In this document: positions 41,413 through 49,833 of the stretch, piece after piece
How the letters are laid out: each line of letters opens with the position of its first letter
Numbering within the stretch: the first letter of the stretch is position 1
NCBI RefSeq assembly: GCF_000009765.2
Contig: NC_003155.5
Span: 8,494,001-8,558,000, forward strand
Reading direction: 5' to 3'
Source of the DNA: Streptomyces avermitilis MA-4680 = NBRC 14893
GTDB taxonomy: Bacteria; Actinomycetota; Actinomycetes; Streptomycetales; Streptomycetaceae
Length of the DNA: 64,000 nucleotides
The notes under the pieces: model-generated
The model's input: the letters and a program-made list of their open reading frames with translations, nothing else
Database searches by the model: none
What the model was told of the DNA's origin: nothing
Made by a program: the position numbers and the translations under genes

Positions 41413-42415
41413 ACTGACCTACACCGGCCGGAACACCGTCGAGTGGCGCGAGGCGCCCGACCCCAAGCTCCAGTCCGACCAGGAGGCGATCGTCGTGCCG
41501 GTGGCCGCCACGTCCTGCGACGTCGACTCCATGATCCTGGCCGGTCACGGCTTCATCGACCCGCCCTTCGCCCTCGGTCACGAATGCGTGGGCCGGGTCG
41601 TCGAGACCGGCGACGCCGTCACCACCGTCGCCCCCGGTGACCTGGTGGTCGTCCCCTGGTCCATCAACTGCGGCACGTGCGACAACTGCCGCGCCGGACT
41701 GACCGCGCACTGCACGGCCGTACCGCACATGGCCATGTACGGCGCGCCGATCGGCGGCAGTTGGGGCGGTCTCTTCTCCGACCTGGTCCGCGTGCCGTGG
41801 GCGGACGCCATGCTCGTACCCCTGCCCGCCGGCCTCGACCCGGTCGCCATGGCCTCGGCGAGCGACAACTGGTCCCTGTCGTGGCGCCTGGTGGCCCCCC
41901 ACCTGAAGAACAAGCCCGGCGCCCGCGTCCTGGTCGTCGCCCGCGGCAGCATCGGCCTGTATGTCTGCGACATCGCCCGCGCGCTCGGCGCCTCCGACAT
42001 CCTGTACGTCGACCCGGACCCCGAACACCGCGAGATCGCCCGCGGCTACGGCGCCGCCACCGCCGAGACGCTCGAGCCCTTCCCGCATGGCTTCGACATC
42101 GCCGTCGAGGCCACCGGACGCGTCGACCAACTCGCCCTGGCCGTCAAGTCCCTTGCCCCGGAAGGCATCTGCGAGTCCGCCGGCAACCACTTCCGGCCCG
42201 GCGAGCTGCCCCTGCTCGACATGTACCTCACCGGAGTCACCCTGCGCATCGCCCGCGACAACGTCCGCAACCACATCCCCGACGCCCTCGAACTCGCCGC
42301 CTCCGGCAAGGTCGCCCCCGAGCGCGTCGTCTCCCACGTCCTCGACTGGGAGCAACTCCCCGACGCGCTGCCCGAGAAGCACCTCAAGCCCGTCTTCGTC
42401 CGCGCCGACAGCTGA
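41405..42415 (+). CDS. Zinc-dependent alcohol dehydrogenase (MDR family)
   Basis: 336 residues. Catalytic zinc ligands: cysteine in AATSCDVDSM (near 38) and HECVGRVVETGD (His/Glu near 59-60); structural zinc lobe INCGTCDNCRAGLTAHC (about 88-104, four cysteines). The Rossmann part is LVVARGSIGLYVCDIARALGA (near 180), in which the usual GxGxxG is altered. It overlaps the tautomerase gene and is in the same TetR-controlled unit. The exact alcohol/aldehyde is unknown. Confidence 0.9.
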   Translation: MRELTYTGRNTVEWREAPDPKLQSDQEAIVVPVAATSCDVDSMILAGHGFIDPPFALGHECVGRVVETGDAVTTVAPGDLVVVPWSINCGTCDNCRAGLTAHCTAVPHMAMYGAPIGGSWGGLFSDLVRVPWADAMLVPLPAGLDPVAMASASDNWSLSWRLVAPHLKNKPGARVLVVARGSIGLYVCDIARALGASDILYVDPDPEHREIARGYGAATAETLEPFPHGFDIAVEATGRVDQLALAVKSLAPEGICESAGNHFRPGELPLLDMYLTGVTLRIARDNVRNHIPDALELAASGKVAPERVVSHVLDWEQLPDALPEKHLKPVFVRADS

Positions 42416-42483
42416 CCGCGTCCCGACCCCGGCCCTTCACGCCCCGACCGAGAGACCCGCCTGAGCATCCTCCTTCTTCGCAG

Positions 42484-42600
42484 ATGGGCGCCCAAGCCGT
42501 CGCGGCCGGGCTCGGCCCGCGCGCCGTTCTCCGGCTCAGCACCGCTCTCATCGCCCTGAGCCTGATCCCGGTGCGCCGCGTGCTGCGGCCCACCCTCCGC
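42484..42600 (+). other. Unassigned open stretch, possible transporter remnant
   Basis: An open frame reads AQAVAAGLGPRAVLRLSTA followed by LIALSLIPVRRVLRP, hydrophobic in part. It could be the end of an old membrane transporter gene, but I see no family motif and it leads into the SulP fragment in another frame. Confidence 0.2.
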
Positions 42601-42639
42601 CACGACACCGGCGGCGGACCACTCCAGGCCTTCGCCGCG

Positions 42640-42806
42640 ATGTCACGGCGGCCGCCCCCGGTCAGGCGCCCGCCGACCGGTCCGTCGAGCTCGACCTCGC
42701 CGGACTGCGCCATCTCGACCATGCCCGCACGAGCGCCTTGCAGAACTGGGCCGACCAGTACAACGCCCGCATCGTCCAGCCCGAGCGCTCCCGCACCCGG
42801 GCATGA
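42640..42806 (+). pseudogene. C-terminal STAS fragment of a SulP-type anion transporter
   Basis: The frame ending at the stop 42804-42806 reads SVELDLAGLRHLDHARTSAL then QNWADQYNAR, the usual last part of actinobacterial SulP transporters (DLxGLRHLDHA and ALxxWA). No transmembrane part precedes it, and it starts out of frame with the sequence before. It is a remnant of about 50 residues. Confidence 0.5.
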
Positions 42807-42959
42807 GTGCCGGCCCGTGGGGCGGTTGTCCCGACCGCCCCACGGGCTCGCGATGACATACGAGGTGAACGGCCACTTGCGTTCACCCGTACCCCCAGCC
42901 GTACGCCTGTCCGCTGGTGGGGACAGGAAGAGCGCGGATACGCGGATACGGAGTAGCAC

Positions 42960-43487
42960 GTGCTTCAGCAGCCACGGCAGTCACAGCAGCGATCGCGCGG
43001 CCGCGGCGGCCGCGTCACCCGCACGGCCCGCCTGGCGCGCGCTGCCGTACTGGCCGGGAGTCTGGCCCTCCTTCCCCTCAGCACGGCGTGCAGCGGAGGC
43101 GAGGACGATGCCGCCAAGAAGAGCAAGGCGTCGCCGACGACAGTGACCGACGCCCCAGCGGCGGGGGCGGTGGCACCGGCGAAGGTCGAGGTGATCGCCA
43201 ACCTGACCGGCTGCAAGCCCAAGATCCGTATCGACGCGGACGAACTGCGCCAGGGCCTCTGTCACACGAAGGAGATCGACTACCTCATCACCACCTTCCC
43301 CGAGGAGAAGTACCAGCAGGCTTGGCTGGACTCCGCCGCCGTCTACGGGGGCAAGTACCTGGTCGGCCTGCGGTGGATCGTCAGCGCGAAGAAACCGGAG
43401 ATGCTGGAGCAGTTCCGCACCAAGCTCGGCGGGACGATTCGACAACTGCGTGGCATAGGCCCGACCCCGGCCCCGAGCACGTCGTGA
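42960..43487 (+). CDS. Putative secreted lipoprotein
   Basis: 175 residues from a GTG at 42960. After a basic region, a signal segment AAVLAGSLALLPLSTAC ends in a lipobox (cysteine near 44), followed by a Lys/Ala/Thr-rich linker and a small domain with VEVIANLTGCKPKIRIDADELRQGLCHTKEIDYLITTF. Two cysteines in the domain may form a disulphide. I do not recognise the family. It may be anchored at the outer membrane face; no neighbour explains its role. Confidence 0.7.
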   Translation: MLQQPRQSQQRSRGRGGRVTRTARLARAAVLAGSLALLPLSTACSGGEDDAAKKSKASPTTVTDAPAAGAVAPAKVEVIANLTGCKPKIRIDADELRQGLCHTKEIDYLITTFPEEKYQQAWLDSAAVYGGKYLVGLRWIVSAKKPEMLEQFRTKLGGTIRQLRGIGPTPAPSTS

Positions 43488-43696
43488 CAGCCTCCCCGTT
43501 CCGGCCCCCGCACTGCGGCGAGTCCGTGGCGGAGGTGTGCCGCCGGACCGTCGCCCGACCTGAGGCTGCCCGCCGATGCCGGTCGGGTGTCGGCCGTGGC
43601 CGTGGCGCGCGCTGCGCTGCCGCATGCGCCGGGCGCGCCGCAGCAGTCGTTCCGGCGCGTCGACGTTCCGCTGCTGTCCGCCATTCAGCTCACCGG

Positions 43697-44215
43697 TCAG
43701 TCCGGCCGCTGGAACCCGCGGGCCGGTGCCGTCGGGAGCGGTGAGTCGCGCCGGCCGGGGGTCGGTTCGTAGGAGCTGATCGTGTACAGGGCTTCGTCGT
43801 CGATGGAGTTCTTGTCCCAGTCCAGGGAGATCCGCACGGGGTGGCCGTCGGCGGCGTAGTCCGCGTCCGCCGTGTCCGCGTCTTCGCTGCGGGCCTGCTT
43901 CAGCGTCTTCAACAGCTCGCCGATCGTGGGTACTTCGGCGCGCAGATCCTGTACCTGCCGCCGGCTGTCCTCGTCGAGCCCGACCACTTCCGCCACCTTG
44001 CCGTCGCGTACCTGCACCTGGAAGGTCCCCGCCAGGACCTGGGTGTTCGATGTCAGCGTGTAGGAGTACGAGACAGGTTCCTCCCAGGTGCTCTGTGGCT
44101 TGGTCTCGGCGGAACCTGCGGATGTCGAGGAGCCGCAGGCTGTGGTCGCGCACGACAGGGCGGCGAGCAGCACGGCGGCGGACAGGAAACGAGCACGGGC
44201 ACGTCCGGCGGTCAT
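43697..44215 (-). CDS. DUF6174-like lipoprotein
   Basis: 172 residues. Signal peptide with lipobox ALSCATTACGSS (cysteine near 27). The rest matches the DUF6174 pattern: YSYTLTSNTQVLAGTFQVQVRDGKVAEVVGLDE, VPTIGELLKTLKQA and DYAADGHPVRISLDWDKNSIDDEALYTISSY. Function unknown, extracytoplasmic. The ATG at 44215 follows GGGAGTCACC; an ATG at 44272 would add 19 untypical residues. Confidence 0.8.
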   Translation of the reverse strand: MTAGRARARFLSAAVLLAALSCATTACGSSTSAGSAETKPQSTWEEPVSYSYTLTSNTQVLAGTFQVQVRDGKVAEVVGLDEDSRRQVQDLRAEVPTIGELLKTLKQARSEDADTADADYAADGHPVRISLDWDKNSIDDEALYTISSYEPTPGRRDSPLPTAPARGFQRPD

Positions 44216-44377
44216 GGTGACTCCCTCGGGGTCGGTTACCGCTGGGACGCCGGGCGGCTCAAGAACGTTCACGGAGGCCGCGGGCGGGCGCCCCGCTCAC
44301 TGTCCGACCCGAGCAGGTTCGCCCGCCGGCACACACTTCGGCCGGGACGGCGGGCGGTGCTGTGCTCCAGGGGGGAC

Positions 44378-46762
44378 CTACGGTATGGCCAGCTCGGCCC
44401 AGATCGTCTTCCCGGACGAGGTGTACCGCGTGCCCCAGCGCTGGGACACCTGGGCGACGAGGAACAGGCCGCGGCCTCCTTCGTCGTCCCGACGTGCTCG
44501 CCGTAGATGGGGTGCGGTGTGCGCGTTGTCGGAGACCTCGCACAGCAGGCAGCGATCCCTGATCAGCCTCAGCATGACGGGCCCGGTGGCGTACCGGATG
44601 CCGTTGGTGACCAGCTCGCTCACCACGAGAGAGGCGGTGAACGACAGTTCGGACAGGCCCCAGATCGCCAATTGGCGCTCAGTGAGTGTGCGGGCGTGAG
44701 CCACCATGGTCGGCTCAGGCGGCAGCTCCAGGTCCGCCACATGGTCGGCGCCGAGCCGCCGGGTGCGGACGAGCAGCAGCGTGGCATCGTCCGCCTGTGG
44801 TCCGGGCGGCATGTCCGACAGCGCCCGGTCGCACAGCTCCTCCAGCGGGCATCGTTGCCAGGTGAGCACCTGGGCCAGACGGTCGATACCGATGTCGATG
44901 TCGGTGCGCCGGTCCTCCACGACCCCGTCGGTGAAGAACGCCACCACGCTGCCGCTGGACAGGTTCAGCTCAACGTTCTCGTAGGGCAGGCCCCCCAGCC
45001 CCAGGGGCGGTCCCGGCGCCAGCGCGGACAAGGCCACCGAGCCGCTCGCATCGGCCACGATCGGCGGGGGATGGCCCGCGCTCGCCCAGACGCACCGGCT
45101 GCTGACCGGGTCGTAGATCGCGTACAGGCAGGTCACCCCGAGCGCCTCGTCGATCGGCCCGCCCTCCGCGTGGGAGTCCGAGTCCTGCGCGACCAGGTCG
45201 TCCAGCCGGGTGAGCAGCTCGGCCGGATCCAAGTCCAGCAGGGCCAGGGTCCGTACGGTGGCGCGCAGCCGGCCCATGGTCGCGGCCGCGTGCACACCGT
45301 GGCCCACCACGTCGCCGACGGTCAGGCCCACTCGGGCACCGGACAGCGGGATCACGTCGAACCAGTCGCCGCCCACGCCCACGCGGCTGTCGGCAGGCAG
45401 GTAGCGGTACGCCACGTCGACGGCGCTCTGCTCAGGCAGGTGCTGTGGCAGCAGGCTGCGCTGCAGTACCAGGGCCGCCGCATGCTGGCTGGTGTAACGG
45501 CGGGCGTTGTCGATGCCGACGGCGGCTCGCTCGGCCAGTTCCACGGCGAGCGTCTGCTCCTCGGGGCCGAAGGGATCGGGGTTGCTGCTGCGCCGGAAGG
45601 TGACAAGGCCGAGGATCGCATCGCGGGTGAGCAGCGGGACGAACAGGCAGGAGTGCGGGGCGGCCGATCCCTCCCCGCCCGGTGCCTCGGGCGGGGAGGC
45701 GTCGACGACGGGGCGGCTGGTGGCCAGGCTCAGTGCCTGCGGTGACGAGGGTGGGTAGGAGACGGGACTGGTCCGGAATCCTTCCGGGGTCCGGCCGTGC
45801 ATCCGCAGCAGACTGTGCCCCGGCGCCGAGCCCGTCGGCGGCTGCCGTCCCTCGATGACCGCCGGCGGCAGGTCCACGAGCACCTCGTCGGCCAGCTGCG
45901 GTACCGCCACGTCGGCAATCTCCGCGGCCGTACGGCGCACGTCCAGCGAGGCACCGATGCGCTTTCCTGCCCGCACCAGCAGCGACAGGCGTTCCTGTGC
46001 GCGGTAGCGGTCGGTGATGTCCAGGGACTCCTCGAACAGCCCCAGCGGTTCGCCTCGGGCGTCCAGCATCCGGTGGTACGAGCAGGACCAGACGTGCTCG
46101 CGCCCCGGGTCGGCGGGGGCGCGCCCGCGGTAGTGCATGCCGATGATCGGTTCCCCCGTCGTCAGCACGTGCTCCATGATCTGGTCTTCGTCCGGGGGGT
46201 GGTGGCGGGAGATGAATTCGCCCTCAGGAAAGAGGTCCGCGGCCGGTCGGCCGGTGTACTGGGCGACTCCCCCGAGTTCCAAGTCGGTGGAGATGTTCCC
46301 CCAGACGACGCGCATGTCGCTGTCGAAGATCGTCAGGCCCACGGAAGACTCGGTCGCCAGTCCCTGCAGCATCGCCAACTGCGCTTCCCAGCTGCGTAGC
46401 GCCTCCACCTCGGCCGCGACCACGACGGTCGCAGCGACGCCCCGGTCCGAGAGGGGGCTGAACGTCACGGCCGCGCGCAGGGTACGTCCGTCCCGACAGC
46501 AGAGGTCCAAGACGGTGCTGCGGGGCTTGTGCGCCTTGCACAGGGCGGACAGCCGCTGGCCCGTGGGCTGGCCCGAGGGAGCGGCCAGCAGCCGGGTGGC
46601 CGACTTGCCGAGCACATCCTCGGGTGAATGTCCGAGGAGGCGCTGGGCCGAGAATCCCCACCCGGAAATGCGGCCTTCGTCGTCCAGCACCGCGGCCGCG
46701 GCCTTGGAGAGGTCCAGAGGACTATGGAAATCGACGTCGGCCGCATGCGGAAAACGATCCAT
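44378..46762 (-). CDS. SpoIIE-family protein phosphatase with PAS, GAF and HATPase domains
   Basis: 794 residues. Domain order: PAS 1 (about 20-125, AVLDDEGRISGWGFSAQRLLGHSPEDVLG), PAS 2 (about 140-250, SVGLTIFDSDMRVVWGN), GAF (about 265-420), SpoIIE/PP2C (about 440-650, SRVGVGGDWFDVIPL, VGDVVGHGVHAAATMGRLR, VAFFTDGVVEDR) and a C-terminal HATPase_c (about 670-790, LVVSELVTNGIRYATG, GGRGLFLVAQVSQRWG). It senses a signal through PAS/GAF and should dephosphorylate STAS antagonists and bind their partners in a partner-switching pathway. The STAS protein at 23907 is a possible but distant client. It is monocistronic. Confidence 0.93.
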   Translation of the reverse strand: MDRFPHAADVDFHSPLDLSKAAAAVLDDEGRISGWGFSAQRLLGHSPEDVLGKSATRLLAAPSGQPTGQRLSALCKAHKPRSTVLDLCCRDGRTLRAAVTFSPLSDRGVAATVVVAAEVEALRSWEAQLAMLQGLATESSVGLTIFDSDMRVVWGNISTDLELGGVAQYTGRPAADLFPEGEFISRHHPPDEDQIMEHVLTTGEPIIGMHYRGRAPADPGREHVWSCSYHRMLDARGEPLGLFEESLDITDRYRAQERLSLLVRAGKRIGASLDVRRTAAEIADVAVPQLADEVLVDLPPAVIEGRQPPTGSAPGHSLLRMHGRTPEGFRTSPVSYPPSSPQALSLATSRPVVDASPPEAPGGEGSAAPHSCLFVPLLTRDAILGLVTFRRSSNPDPFGPEEQTLAVELAERAAVGIDNARRYTSQHAAALVLQRSLLPQHLPEQSAVDVAYRYLPADSRVGVGGDWFDVIPLSGARVGLTVGDVVGHGVHAAATMGRLRATVRTLALLDLDPAELLTRLDDLVAQDSDSHAEGGPIDEALGVTCLYAIYDPVSSRCVWASAGHPPPIVADASGSVALSALAPGPPLGLGGLPYENVELNLSSGSVVAFFTDGVVEDRRTDIDIGIDRLAQVLTWQRCPLEELCDRALSDMPPGPQADDATLLLVRTRRLGADHVADLELPPEPTMVAHARTLTERQLAIWGLSELSFTASLVVSELVTNGIRYATGPVMLRLIRDRCLLCEVSDNAHTAPHLRRARRDDEGGRGLFLVAQVSQRWGTRYTSSGKTIWAELAIP

Positions 46763-47702
46763 GACACCGCTTCCCTTCGTGTTTTCTCAGCATCCCGTGC
46801 CGCACGACGGACGACAACCGCACGCGCGCTTGTCACCTGCTCACACAGGGCGACCACCGATGGTTTTCCGGACGCGACCCACCAGGCAGCATGCGACGGG
46901 GGGCGGCCTGGAAACGGCCCACACGCAACCCCACTCGTCATGGCGCCCGACCCAGCCGCTCGACGAGGTGCCGGCTCATCCCGGCGCCTCCGCCTGCCGC
47001 CTGCCGCCGGCCGCCGGCCGTGGTCCGGATGACGGCCGGCCTGCTGAACCGGCTGCCGTGCCTTCGTTCGGCACCGGGGCGAAGCGGCGGTGCCAGGGGG
47101 CCGCGGCGGCGGGCTCCGGCCTGGAGGCATGACCCGAGGGTGGCCAGCGGCACGCCGTTCGGACCTCGGTGTGAGCAGCAACAACAGCGGCTGGGCCGCC
47201 GGTGACCGCGCGACCGTACGACCAGGCCACCGAGCGCCTCTGCCGACCGGTCCGAACGGCGTACCCCCGTTTGACGTAGACGGGCCTCATCAAGCGGCAC
47301 TGATCAGGGCTGCAAAAACTGCGCTGTCCACGGCTTGACCAGTGGTGATTGCCCCGCTGTCCACCCGAACGGGCGAGTGGTGAGTAGCACCACAAATACC
47401 TCTTCTGGGGGAGATTTTCGACGTGGCGTGCGTCACGATCCTTCTCAAGCCCTCACTGAGGATGGTGAGGCGGTCCGGGTGGACGCCGAATCCTGCCGAC
47501 GCCCGGATGTCTGACCACACACGGAGATCGGCAGGAGCGGGGGACCCAAGATAAGTGCCGGTCCGCGAACTGACTCTGATGTGACGTCAGTGAATCAGGA
47601 GCCGGCTCGGGGTGAAGCCACATGAGTGGGTGTGGCCGGACTTCTTCGCCGTCCGAACCCGACAGCTCACCTCGCAGGCGGCTGACGAAGGTGCGGGAAG
47701 CC
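46763..47702. other. Long region without a convincing gene
   Basis: Nine hundred and forty bases between the SpoIIE gene and a small membrane-protein gene. GC drops clearly from about 47290 to 47480. A minus-strand frame at 47290-47520 starts GTG and reads WSDIRASAGFGVHPDRLTI, which recalls WXG100-like N-termini, but the following residues are not coherent. TTGACC at 47334 could be a promoter part. Nothing else is supported. Confidence 0.5.
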
Positions 47703-47942
47703 ATGACGGCAACGCAGAACGGCCCGCAGCTCTCGGGGTCCAGGGACGAGCCTCCGAAGAGCAACAAGAAGACGGATGCCTTGATCGCGGTGTTGATCGC
47801 GATCATCGGTGGCTGCTTCGCGGGCATCGTCCGTCGGACGATGGAGGGGGTCTCGTACTACGAGGCCATCAGTACAGGAGCCCTTGCGGCACTGGGGCTG
47901 GGCGGTTTCATCTTTGTGATCTTGACCTACATCAGGTCTTGA
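47703..47942 (+). CDS. Small membrane protein, function unknown
   Basis: 79 residues: a polar N-terminus (TATQNGPQLSGSRDEPPKSNKK), then two membrane segments, ALIAVLIAIIGGCFAGIV (about 29-46) and AISTGALAALGLGGFIFVILTY (about 55-76). GCGGGAAG lies before the ATG. I do not recognise a family. It lies in an AT-richer scar region together with SMI1 and XF1762 genes, so it may be transferred DNA. Confidence 0.55.
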   Translation: MTATQNGPQLSGSRDEPPKSNKKTDALIAVLIAIIGGCFAGIVRRTMEGVSYYEAISTGALAALGLGGFIFVILTYIRS

Positions 47943-48044
47943 TCCAGTAGTACATACGTGGCTTCAACTAGACCCCCACCAACCCTCGGGGGCATCAAGA
48001 CCAAGGTCTTCACGGAGACCCCGTAGAAGACGTTGAAGGACGCG

Positions 48045-48082
48045 GGAGAGGTCTTGGCACCCAGACCAAGACCTCTCCTTTC
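48045..48082 (+). terminator. Strong hairpin terminator
   Basis: A perfect 13-bp stem (GGAGAGGTCTTGG at 48045-48057 with CCAAGACCTCTCC at 48066-48078) and an 8-base loop, followed by TTTCG. It suits termination after the small membrane protein gene but ends only a few bases before the SMI1/KNR4 start. Confidence 0.85.
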
Positions 48083-48088
48083 GTGATC

Positions 48089-48616
48089 ATGAAACGGGAA
48101 CTCATCGTCGCCCGGGCCGTGTGCTTGGCGCCGAGCACTTCTTCTGCCGGAGTTCATGCCTTTGAGGCAGAACACAGGATCGTGCTGCCCGAGCCGTATC
48201 GGGCCTTCGTCGCTGAGATAGCGGACGGTTCGTACTCCGGGCCGCCCGAGTATGGACTGCTGTCGGTGGCGGAGCTGCCGGACGACTGGGGCGATGACGA
48301 GCAGGAACGCGACCTGAGTAAGCCGTTCCCGCTGGTGGAGGCATGGATGTGGGAGGAGGACTCGGACCCGTCCGAGGATGCCGACGAGCTCCTGGAGCAG
48401 GTCTACAACCACGGCTCGATCGTGCTCGGCACCGACGGGTGCGCGATGAACTGGCATCTCATCGTCACCGGACCTCACCGAGGACACGTCTGGCTGATCA
48501 GTGACGTCGGCGCTGTCCCCTTCGGTGCGCAGTTCGGGTTCACCACTGCTGAGCCTGGCTTTGCGGGCTGGGTCCGGCATTGGGCAGCGAACAAGCCCTG
48601 GCATGACGCTGCGTGA
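48089..48616 (+). CDS. SMI1/KNR4-family protein (immunity-type)
   Basis: 175 residues with the SMI1/KNR4 pattern: FEAEHRIVLPEPYRAFVAEIADG (about 25-47), GPPEYGLLSVAEL, VYNHGSIVLGTDGCAMNWHLIVTGPHRGHVWL and FGFTTAEPGFAGWVRHW. Many members neutralise contact-dependent or polymorphic toxins; others have host roles. No toxin gene is intact next to it. The start (ATG 48089, or GTG 48083) lacks a ribosome-binding site and follows immediately on a terminator hairpin, so the original 5' region may have been lost, although the frame is complete. Confidence 0.82.
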   Translation: MKRELIVARAVCLAPSTSSAGVHAFEAEHRIVLPEPYRAFVAEIADGSYSGPPEYGLLSVAELPDDWGDDEQERDLSKPFPLVEAWMWEEDSDPSEDADELLEQVYNHGSIVLGTDGCAMNWHLIVTGPHRGHVWLISDVGAVPFGAQFGFTTAEPGFAGWVRHWAANKPWHDAA

Positions 48617-48663
48617 CTTTTCAGGAGTGCGGCCTGCGGCGGTTCTCTCCAATCCGATCGACT

Positions 48664-48870
48664 TCATGGGTTCAGTGAGCGGGACGAAGCTGTCGGCTGG
48701 GCGACGGGGCGGCCGACCACGGCCACGGCGCGCAGGATGCCGGTGTCGTCGGCGGCACCGACCGAGAAGACCTGTCCGGCGGGCGGGGGGTGGTGCCGAT
48801 GCCGGAGGCGGACGAAATCCTCGGCGTCACGGGAGCGGACGGGCACCAGGTGCGGGCGGGACTCGTTCAT
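48664..48870 (-). pseudogene. XF1762-family N-terminal remnant
   Basis: About 68 residues. NESRPHLVPVRSRDAEDFV and HRHHPPPAGQVFSVGAADD followed by AVAVVGRPVAQ match the first half of XF1762-type proteins (HRHH-P-G--FS-G and VGVAVVGRPVAR), which are common on actinobacterial integrative elements, plasmids and phages. The second half is missing; the frame runs into unrelated sequence and stops at 48664. Confidence 0.65.
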
Positions 48871-49263
48871 GCCGCCGTTCCGAAGTCGGACTGCGGCGGC
48901 GTGTGTTTCGCTGCGCCGTGCTCGACTTGCGCCCGTGGTGTCTGGAGCCCGGCGCGGCAGAACTGTCTGCGGCGTCCGACCACGCGTCGAAGGTGACCAC
49001 GCTGGTCGATCCACCGCCCGGCCTCGGTGATCGAGCGGGCCTCTGCTACTTGGCGGGCCTCCGCGAACGAGGCCGAGGTCGTGGCTGGCTTTGATGCGTA
49101 GCCGGCGGCTACGCGGCTCGGTAGTCGGCGAGCGGGGACGTGTCCTGATGAGTGCCTGTGTCTGACCCGGCCCTGCCAGGCCGGCGTCCTCATGTCCGGT
49201 GCCAGGCGACGTTGTGGAACACCGCGAGGGGCAGCCGGATCCCGGCTGCCCCTCGCACCCGCT
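48871..49263. other. Scar region without a recognisable gene
   Basis: A minus-strand frame (to 49193) is open and encodes AGLQTPRAQVEHGAAKHTPP-type sequence that I cannot assign. The flanks are gene fragments, so this probably is leftover DNA of an integrated element. Confidence 0.35.
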
Positions 49264-49677
49264 TCAGCGGTCCGGCGTCGCGGTCCGGACCTGCTGCCTG
49301 GTCATCTGGACAGCGGCGTAGACGACGAGCGGGGTTGCCATCGCGGGCAGGGTGCGGCGGATGACGAGGCCGAGGGCGACGCCCAGGACGAAGGCGAAAG
49401 CGGCCTGGGCCATGGGGACGACACCCCGTGCGGCGAAGGTCACGGGGTCGAGCCGCGGGAAGTACGTGTCCGTCGCGCCACCGTCGTTGACAGCCCGGTC
49501 GATGGGGCTGCTCCACCAACTCACCGCGAGTGCGGCCAGTCGGGCCGCGGTCAGGGCGGCCGCCGCACCAAGGCCCGGCTTGGTCGCCGGCCGGCGTGTG
49601 CGGGTGACGCCCTGGTTCCACGCCAGGTAGTGGGTACCGGTCTCCAGTTCACGGGAGATCAGCGGCGCGCGGCACGG
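49264..49677 (-). pseudogene. C-terminal fragment of an ABC transporter permease
   Basis: The frame reads APLISRELETGTHYLAWNQG, then WWSSPIDRAVND, a hydrophobic segment VPMAQAAFAFVLGVALGLV and IRRTLPAMATPLVVYAAVQM. The motif LISRELETGTH-LAW-Q-V-R and RRTLPAMA are typical of streptomycete ABC-2-type permeases of about 280 residues; only about the last 137 remain. The upstream coding part is absent, with a junction near 49677. Confidence 0.7.
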
Positions 49678-49786
49678 AGTTCACCACCGGGCACCTCGAT
49701 CCGGAAGCCGGAAGCCGAGCTGACCACACGGGACGCCCGCTGGCAGCTGTGGGCGGGGAACTCCAAGCTCAGTCGTGCGCCCCGGA

Positions 49787-49827
49787 GGGCGCCTGACGGG
49801 CATCTTGCCTGGTCAGGCGCCCTTTTT
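49787..49827. terminator. Terminator hairpin of the aldehyde dehydrogenase gene
   Basis: GGGCGCCTGAC (49787-49797) pairs perfectly with GTCAGGCGCCC (49812-49822) around a 14-base loop. TTTTT follows on the plus strand. It lies within 50 bases of the minus-strand dehydrogenase stop and can work both ways. Confidence 0.85.
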
Positions 49828-49833
49828 CGGTGG

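Noticed and set aside
44507..45745. 412-codon plus-strand frame opposite the SpoIIE phosphatase gene
   Set aside because: Antisense shadow; the minus-strand protein has complete PAS, GAF, PP2C and ATPase domains.
47290..47520. Minus-strand WXG100-like small gene
   Set aside because: Only the first 28 residues look meaningful; the rest has poor codon use and no family pattern, so it is mentioned but not called.
47200..49800. A tRNA gene as integration site for the scar region
   Set aside because: I found no sequence resembling a T-arm consensus with a CCA-type end or cloverleaf pairing.
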